Position numbers and translations under genes: made by a program. The notes below the pieces were generated by a model. It had not been told where the DNA came from, did no database searches, and saw nothing but the letters and a program-made list of their open reading frames with translations. Source: Colocasia esculenta (Eukaryota > Streptophyta > Magnoliopsida > Alismatales > Araceae). From it: DNA of 64,000 bases. The number at the start of each line of letters is the position of its first letter. Position 1 is the first letter of the stretch. The stretch spans positions 19,999,346 to 20,063,345 of the forward strand of contig CM024766.1 of assembly GCA_014218235.1 (NCBI GenBank), in the 5' to 3' direction. Shown here one piece after another: positions 58,324 through 64,000 of the stretch.

Positions 58324-60255
58324 CTAGGTCGTTCGCCGGCTGCTGTGGCTGCTGCTGTTGCTGGTGTTGCTGGTATTGCTGACGCTGCTGCTGGAAAGGC
58401 TGGTATGGCTGTTACTGTTGCTGTTGTTGTTGTTGTTGCGGCTGCTGTTGCCTTGTTGCTGCTGCTGCTGCCTCTGGCCTTGTTGGTCCCTCAAAGTTTG
58501 GATCAACCTTTTCATTTCTGCCCAATCAATCTGATTTTGCTCATGGAGATCGTATATCATGTCCCGGAATTGGAAGCAGTCAGACACATTGTGGCCCGGA
58601 TGACGATGATAGACGCAATACTTTGTTTGATCGGCCGCCATATTCCAGTTTGCCTTCTCAGGAGGGAGTCTTAAAGTGTTTAGGGACATGAGGGCTGCGA
58701 AGACATCGGCTAGAGATTCAGGCAATGGAGGGTATTGGGTTCTCTTGGGCCCATTGGGTTTCCGAGGTGCATAGCCATTTTGTTGTGGAGGGACTTGGGA
58801 GTATTGGTGCTGGTCTTGAGGAGGATTTTGTCCTTGGGGAGGTGGTTGCCTATTGTTGTTGTTCCAGGATTGTTGGGCTTGTTGGGTATAGGGGGACCTA
58901 CCTACTGGGCCTTGGGGGTTTCTGACAGCACCTACTTGTTCATTGGTCTGGATCCCCTCGGTGACTGGGCCTTGCGGCTTCTTGGCATAAAGGGCCTTGG
59001 GGGTTTCGAACATGGAATGTATGGGCGAGTCTTTGAGTTGGGTTTGGATGAAATGGGCTCGACTATACAATTGGTGCATGGTAGAGATGTCGTTCATGGC
59101 CAGAATAGCTCGGTAGGTGGGTGTGGCGTTGGAAATCAACAGCTTCACCTTCTCCTCCTCAGGCATTGGGCAACGGACTTTGGCGGCCAATGAACGCCAT
59201 CGGTCAGCATAGGTGGAGAAATCTTCTTCTGGCTTCATTTTCTCGGCCACTAAATCCACGAAGGAGTATTCGGGTCCCACCCGATCTTGGAATTGCTGCA
59301 GAAATCTTTCTTGGACAATTCGGAAATCCTCTGCCTCCTCGGGAGGCAACGAATAGAACCACTCCAAGGCTGGACCATCTAGCGATTTCCTGAACAGATA
59401 TGCCATGAGATGGCGATCATATTTGTGTGGTGCCGATTCATAGACAAAGTCCTTCAGATGAACATAGGGGTCCCCTACCCCAGAGTATCGACGATATACG
59501 GGGAGTTCGGATTGGGGAGGTACCCGGAGGTATTGGAAGGAAGGGAGGGCAATGTCAGTCACCTTCCGAGGGTCAATTTGCCTCCGGAGGTCATGAAGCT
59601 CCTTTTTCATACTTGTCCACTCCGCCAAGAAGTTGGGAGGAGAATGGATCTGATGCGTTGGGACAAGGGAGCGTGGCTGCTCGAAGGAGTGAGACCTCTC
59701 GCGAGGGAGCGGAGCTGGTTCGGCCGTGTAATATGTAGTGGGGGGAGACCGAGGCTGAACCTCCCGTGGGGGGAGGTAGCTTGGTTCTGAAAAGTGAATG
59801 GCTCGAGGGCGGAGAGGCGTGGGGTCTGCCCCAGATGAAGAAAGGCGGGGGGCCGAAGCGACGTGGACGGAGGATTCCGCCGGTCGGGCTGGGTCTTGAC
59901 CCCGGGGAGATAGAGGTTGCTTCCCCTTGGCAGCAGCTATGAACTCTCGGACTTGGTCCGGAGTGAGGTGAGGAAGGAGCTGGCTGAACTGAGAGTGGGG
60001 GTCATCATCCCCGGGGGGAGAAGGAGGACGGGATTGGATCCCAGAAATGGAGGGAGGTTGGATATGCCCCGGGAGAGTGGCCATAGAAGGTTGGGCCACT
60101 TCCTTGAGCAGACCAAAGGGGAGGGCATCGTCGGCAAGGACGCGAAATTGGTCCATGTCGAAGAGGGGATTATGATAAAGCACGAGGATTGGAGGGGACT
60201 GACTCGATCTCCCTAAACAATGACGCATACACCCTTCAGCCAAATTGGGGGGCAC
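58324..60255 (-). CDS. Tat element Gag, open 643-codon frame
   Basis: The N-terminal 220 residues are Pro/Ser-rich. The retrotransposon gag core follows at about residues 255-370 (YSGVGDPYVHLKDFVYESAP, LEWFYSLPPEEAEDF, QFQDRVGPEYSF). Near residue 545-560 is a zinc-knuckle-like CVYHRHPGHNVSDC. The C-terminus is Gln-, Asn- and Ser-rich, encoded by a trinucleotide repeat. Gag would form the particle that packages the RNA. The frame has no internal stop; the start at 60255 is the first ATG, though MDQFRVLADD, about 33 codons on, is also possible. It is one of two Tat coding parts still open. Confidence 0.9.
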   Translation of the reverse strand: MPPNLAEGCMRHCLGRSSQSPPILVLYHNPLFDMDQFRVLADDALPFGLLKEVAQPSMATLPGHIQPPSISGIQSRPPSPPGDDDPHSQFSQLLPHLTPDQVREFIAAAKGKQPLSPRGQDPARPAESSVHVASAPRLSSSGADPTPLRPRAIHFSEPSYLPPREVQPRSPPTTYYTAEPAPLPRERSHSFEQPRSLVPTHQIHSPPNFLAEWTSMKKELHDLRRQIDPRKVTDIALPSFQYLRVPPQSELPVYRRYSGVGDPYVHLKDFVYESAPHKYDRHLMAYLFRKSLDGPALEWFYSLPPEEAEDFRIVQERFLQQFQDRVGPEYSFVDLVAEKMKPEEDFSTYADRWRSLAAKVRCPMPEEEKVKLLISNATPTYRAILAMNDISTMHQLYSRAHFIQTQLKDSPIHSMFETPKALYAKKPQGPVTEGIQTNEQVGAVRNPQGPVGRSPYTQQAQQSWNNNNRQPPPQGQNPPQDQHQYSQVPPQQNGYAPRKPNGPKRTQYPPLPESLADVFAALMSLNTLRLPPEKANWNMAADQTKYCVYHRHPGHNVSDCFQFRDMIYDLHEQNQIDWAEMKRLIQTLRDQQGQRQQQQQQGNSSRNNNNNSNSNSHTSLSSSSVSNTSNTSNSSSHSSRRTT

Positions 60256-61349
60256 ACACCTAACTCTATTACGGCAAGAAAGACAGAGAGAAGAAGGGGG
60301 ATCAGAGCACTCAAGTTGTCATGCTTACTACGCAAATTTCTTATGTTCGAACTTGACCTTTTAAGTGAATTGATTAAAGAGATGTCACTCGGTCGTGCGG
60401 TCCCTGATTGGAATGGACTCAAATGCTCCGGTATGACTAAGGACGGTACACACTCACGCGGGGTAGTCCAAACTATGGGTACAACAGGTACAACCAGCCC
60501 GGCGAACCGCAACGTGCGTACGGCCACGGGGACTTACGGAGGTCCTCGGAAGGCGGGCCCGAGTCAGCCTACGAGTGCTCGTAGGTGAGAGGACCCACTC
60601 AACCAAGGGGGAATCTAACCAAATGGGGATGAATAGCGTATGCACGGGACTAGATGTATGCAAGCATGGAGATGAGGAGCAAACAGGGTGACACAGAGGT
60701 CTTTGGGCTGAATCGCGACGGCCAGATACGTCGCGACACTATCGCGTCAGGGCGGGCTGCCGCGATAAGGACCGAGGCCCGAAAACGCACTGAGTCACCA
60801 ACCCAATTCAAACAGACTAACTTACCAAACTAAGGAACACCAAGAGAAGCTATAATGATACAACATGGATCAGGGAACAGACAGAAACCGATATATGGAT
60901 GAAAGCAATAACATACCGAGCAAACCTGTTAACACGTCGCCTGTCCCAACCGCGACCTTGTCGCGTCCGCTTACTTGACCGCGACAGGAACTGAAAACTT
61001 ACAGAGGAAACTAAACGGAAAATCCGAACCCTAACAAGATACTATTGGACAGAAATATGGGCAAACATGATCAAGGCACCTTAAGAACAACTCATGATCT
61101 CATGGACATCGAGCAAGGAGAACATAGGGAAGAGGAAGCACTGACCTGATGACGCGTCCCCCTTCTGCGACGCGACCCGGTCGCGACACCGCGATCGGTC
61201 GCGACAATGACAGAGCGAAAAAAATGCAGGGAATGAAGAACAAAACCCTAACAAGACACTATAACGATATACAAACAAGGAAACGTGGCAAGCAATCAAT
61301 CAAAATCTACGAGGGTGGCAATGAAGGTCCCACCGTGATCGCCAAAAGG
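60256..61349 (-). other. Tat 5' leader between PBS and gag, with TCGCGA/CGCGAC clusters K-M
   Basis: No coding sequence is supported here. Exact TCGCGA lies at 60713, 60731, 61181 and 61199, with CCGCGACCTTG and GTCGCGTCC words near 60949-60985. The clusters are transcribed leader sequence downstream of the LTR promoter, not only upstream. The primer-binding site lies at the right end. Confidence 0.65.
61327..61344 (-). other. Tat primer-binding site
   Basis: On the - strand, five bases after the LTR end, the sequence TGGCGATCACGGTGGGAC resembles the TGGCGACTCCGCTGGGGA-type PBS of plant Tat and Athila elements. The tRNA is not certain. Confidence 0.6.
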
Positions 61350-62168
61350 TGTAATCACAGGGATTGTACCCCCCTCAACACAGACATGAATATCAAATAT
61401 GATAGCATGGAAAATAGGATGTGATCGCCACCTAGATAAGTTGCCTAATGATATGGAAAGATATGGCTAACTTAAACTAGGAAAAGGGAAGAGAACAGGA
61501 AGACTGACCTGGTGTCGCGGTCGTCATGGCCGCCGCGTCTATCGTACCGCGTCAGTGAAAGCCGACGCGTCTATGTCGCGTCACCCGAGGTCGTCGCGTT
61601 CTCTGAATGTGGGAGATTGATTGTAGTGACCTTCTTCTAGTCTTCCAGCCGGCTAGAGTACTAGAGCTTCTCGTAGACTTTGTTTGCTTGCCTGCCAATC
61701 AAAAGAAAACACAAAGAAAAGACCCTATTAGAACATGTAAAGTGTAGCATCTATCCTAAAAAATGAAATGAGATAGAGAATCATGGTGGGGACGCACCTG
61801 GGGTGGTTTTAAACCCCTGTGGGTGTGGGAAAACGTGGGTGGATGATAGATGTGCTCTATTTAAAAAGAACATAAAAATGCATGTAGAAATAGAAAAGAG
61901 GGAGAGAGGAGATGATGAGCCCCATTAGGGCGACTTCCTGGCGTGGATGCAGCTTCAAATGATGTGTCAAGAGGTCCAGGAGGTTGCTGAAGTCGCCCTC
62001 TTCACGTTCCTTGCTCCATTAATGGTGGAATGAAGGAGTTGTGAGTGGTGGAAAGTGAAGGAAATGAGTGGAATGAGTGGCTGCGTGGCTAAGACTTGTT
62101 CAGAGGAAATTTTGGCAGCCCTTCGGGGTGATCATGAGGCTCTCCTCGTTCATGAGGAGGGGCCTTTC

Positions 62169-62175
62169 TTATATA
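62169..62175 (-). promoter_or_regulatory. TATA box of the Tat LTR
   Basis: TATATAA on the - strand (CTCTATATAAGAAAGG). It places transcription start near 62140 and divides U3 (right) from R-U5 (left). Confidence 0.6.
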
Positions 62176-62420
62176 GAGCTTGGAGTGAGAAATTTAGGTA
62201 TTATCTCCTCAAAAAGATGTGGAAATTATAAATGGGAGATAAAGCTCTATTAAAATCGGATGTAGAGTCCTTAGGGAAGCCTAGGAGAGTCCCTAGGGCC
62301 AAGGATCCGTCCAAGGGGCAGGGATAACCCTTTTGGACCAAGTCAAAGTGCATGGGAGGATAAATAGGATGCAGTTATGGAGGCCAGAAACCTCGGTCCT
62401 TGTCGCGTCAGATCGCGGGG

Positions 62421-62546
62421 TCGCGACTAGAGACGCGACGGTGCCGGGGGTCGCGACAGCATTGCCCACGTGCATGGATAATGCATGGGCTGTCGCGGCG
62501 GCCTAACCCGTCGCAACTAGAGTCGCGGCGCCATGCTGCGTCGCGA
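62421..62546. promoter_or_regulatory. TCGCGA cluster O (Tat LTR U3)
   Basis: Exact TCGCGA at 62421, 62451 and 62541, with GTCGCGTC, GTCGCGGCG and GTCGCGGCGCC words from 62402 to 62532. The cluster lies about 245-375 bases upstream of the TATA box. Confidence 0.6.
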
Positions 62547-62775
62547 CAAGAAATCCGAATTATTCTGGATTATTCTCTTCAACCACATGCTAAAATAGGA
62601 GTCAAACCCTCTAAGGACTCTTTTAAATGATAGATTTCGGGATTTCAAGGCATTTTATGGATTAAATGGGCTCAAATCAAGGCAAATGATGGGCTCAAGG
62701 TGAGTGACCAATTAGGGGCCCACTAAGATAACAAGAAATGTGGTTCAACCCACTAGCCATAATCGGGTGTCTACA

Positions 62776-64000
62776 GATTGCCCCTCCTTGGCTTCTACTT
62801 TGCAGGGTAGCGAAGCGAAAGTGGCGTGGAGGTGTCATGAAGTGACGGTGGAACGGAGATGACGAGGAGCGGACTGAAAAGAGGAAGCCAAGGTAAAGAG
62901 ACACCCGATGTTAACCAATGGGCAATTGGAATCTTTGTGAAAGCCCCGAGTCGGTTGTTCGAGTAGAATGCAAAGAAGAGCACAAGTCTGGACGAGGGAG
63001 AGAAAAGAGGACGATCAACCCCTCGATTGAGAGGTACCCTAGCCGATTGGCCTGCAGGTTTCGTTTTGGAGGGACGTGTGCGTGCCAGGTAGGTAACTCA
63101 TGACTCTGTCCTGGGAGCGGTTCGCAACCAACACGGATCAAAGGAAAAGGAGATTTTGAATAGGGAATCCAGACATGGAAATTCTTGTCAAACTGACGGG
63201 AACAACTCACTCGGAGGCAAACCTTCCGATTCGGAGTGGAGTTGGATTTCTTTGTATTGAAAATGTGGAGGATGATTGGGCACTCAACAAGAGCTCATCA
63301 ATGGTTTAGAATGAGTCAGGAAAGCTCAAAGTCCTACATGATGCATGCTGGGCTAAAATAAAGGAAATCGTCAAAACAAATGCAAAGAAAGTGAGAAAAT
63401 ATAAAATATATCAAGGATAATATTGTCAAGCTGGATAATAAAAGGTTAAGAGACTTCCCACAACCGCAGTGCAGGCCTGAACCCATCGTCCCCGATCTCA
63501 GCTAGCTCAACGGCCTATCCAGTGGTTAACAACGTGCACCTAGATTATCATAGTTTTTGGTAAAGGGGAACTCAAATCCCAGAGCACATTGAGAACCAGC
63601 TGGTCCTTGAAGAGATATAATATGTAGAATAACATATAGTAATGCCGGGAGTAAGGACAGAGATACGATACCTGACTTACCTGCGACGACGTTTCCTGAC
63701 TCCCTTTCTTTTGAATCATCCATGAGAAAATAAGCATAATAATCACAAGATGACAGATGAATTTAATGGACATAGTCAAGGAAACACACATACAAAGCAT
63801 AAGAAGGAGAAATAATCATTTGAACATAAACGCGACGCACTCAACGACCGCGACCTTGTCGCGTCGCAGCGCTCTGTCGCGACATAGTCGCGTCGGATCG
63901 CGGCGTCGCGACTCGGACAGAGTCCTGAAAAAGAACAGAAAAACGGGACTTAGACTTATCCTAATACATCTAGACTAGCACTAGGACTCCTAAACCTTTC
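62776..64000 (-). mobile_element. Internal 3' end of a second Tat element, running out of the window
   Basis: The purine tract CCAAGGAGGGGCAATC on the - strand (62776-62791) lies directly before the LTR and looks like a PPT. The remaining 1.2 kb has no supported coding sequence; short frames are discarded. A CGCGAC/TCGCGA cluster P (exact at 63877 and 63906) lies near the end. If the second element resembles the first, antisense PMD-type genes may follow beyond 64000. Confidence 0.55.

Larger units (their letters stand above)
61350..62775 (-). repeat. Tat LTR (1426 bp), PBS on left and PPT on right
   Basis: The sense strand starts TGTAGACACCC at 62775 and ends CTGTGATTACA at 61350, a complete TG...CA LTR. 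On its left is the PBS of the element with gag at 58324-60255; on its right a purine tract. It thus serves as 5' LTR to the left element and 3' LTR to a second one. A TATATAA box lies at 62169-62175 (- strand). TCGCGA cluster O (62421, 62451, 62541) is upstream of the TATA in U3; GTCGCG words at 61514-61600 (cluster N) are in U5. Confidence 0.82.

Noticed and set aside
62385..62389. CAGAA as the right target duplication of the Tat element
   Set aside because: The base pair before it is not an LTR end (CA) and it lies inside the LTR at 61350-62775; a 5-base match is expected by chance.

Overview
This window is plant nuclear DNA made almost entirely of nested retrotransposons; I see no ordinary host gene. 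The evidence is eukaryotic throughout: chromodomain Ty3/gypsy elements of Tekay/Del type with long (3.4-3.7 kb) LTRs, a Tat-type Ty3/gypsy element with two RNase H domains, two SIRE/Maximus-type Ty1/copia elements with an env-like 3' ORF, a Cassandra element carrying 5S-rRNA-like sequence in its LTR, a 5'-truncated LINE with poly(A) and target duplication, and spliced genes with GT-AG introns. This fits a flowering plant with a large repeat-rich genome. The species cannot be read from the sequence.

Layout. 1-10327: Tekay element 1 on + (5' LTR cut by the window edge, decayed gag-pol 2397-6547, complete 3' LTR 6597-10327), inserted in an older Tekay-like LTR (10328-10889 and 12906-about 13500) that also took a solo copia LTR (10890-12905). 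About 13650-18443: a diverged Tekay LTR and pol end on -, holding a LINE (14140-15828) with a 20-bp target duplication. 18466-23711: Tekay element 3 on +, with one LTR (18626-21994) bordered by a PPT on the left and a PBS on the right, then a deletion derivative in which gag is fused to RT. 23712-45474: a nest. SIRE-B (-) contains Cassandra (25920-26385), whose 3' LTR is cut by SIRE-A (-; LTR 26386-27879). SIRE-A's env-like ORF is split by Tekay element 5 (-; 28407-40352), and a 2972-bp solo LTR (40353-43324) sits one base inside the end of element 5. Target duplications let this order be read exactly.

45475-64000: a young Tat element on - (gag 58324-60255, protease plus G-patch, RT, two RNase H domains, integrase 52114-53478). 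On the opposite strand, beyond the integrase end, lie two intron-containing genes of the plant mobile domain superfamily: PMD1 (46027-47476) and PMD2 (47871-50806). The LTR at 61350-62775 has a PBS on its left and a PPT on its right, so it appears shared with a second Tat copy running out of the window.

The most unusual signal is not a gene. Dense clusters of the palindrome TCGCGA and its relatives (GTCGCGTT, GACGCGAC) recur in the LTRs of several Tekay-like families, in the Tat LTR and leader, upstream of PMD2 and inside PMD2 intron 1. I counted about 50 exact TCGCGA by eye, essentially all in clusters. The two SIRE LTRs carry clusters of a different CpG palindrome, GTCGAC. I propose these as binding-site arrays linked to transcription or anti-silencing of the elements; that is inference.
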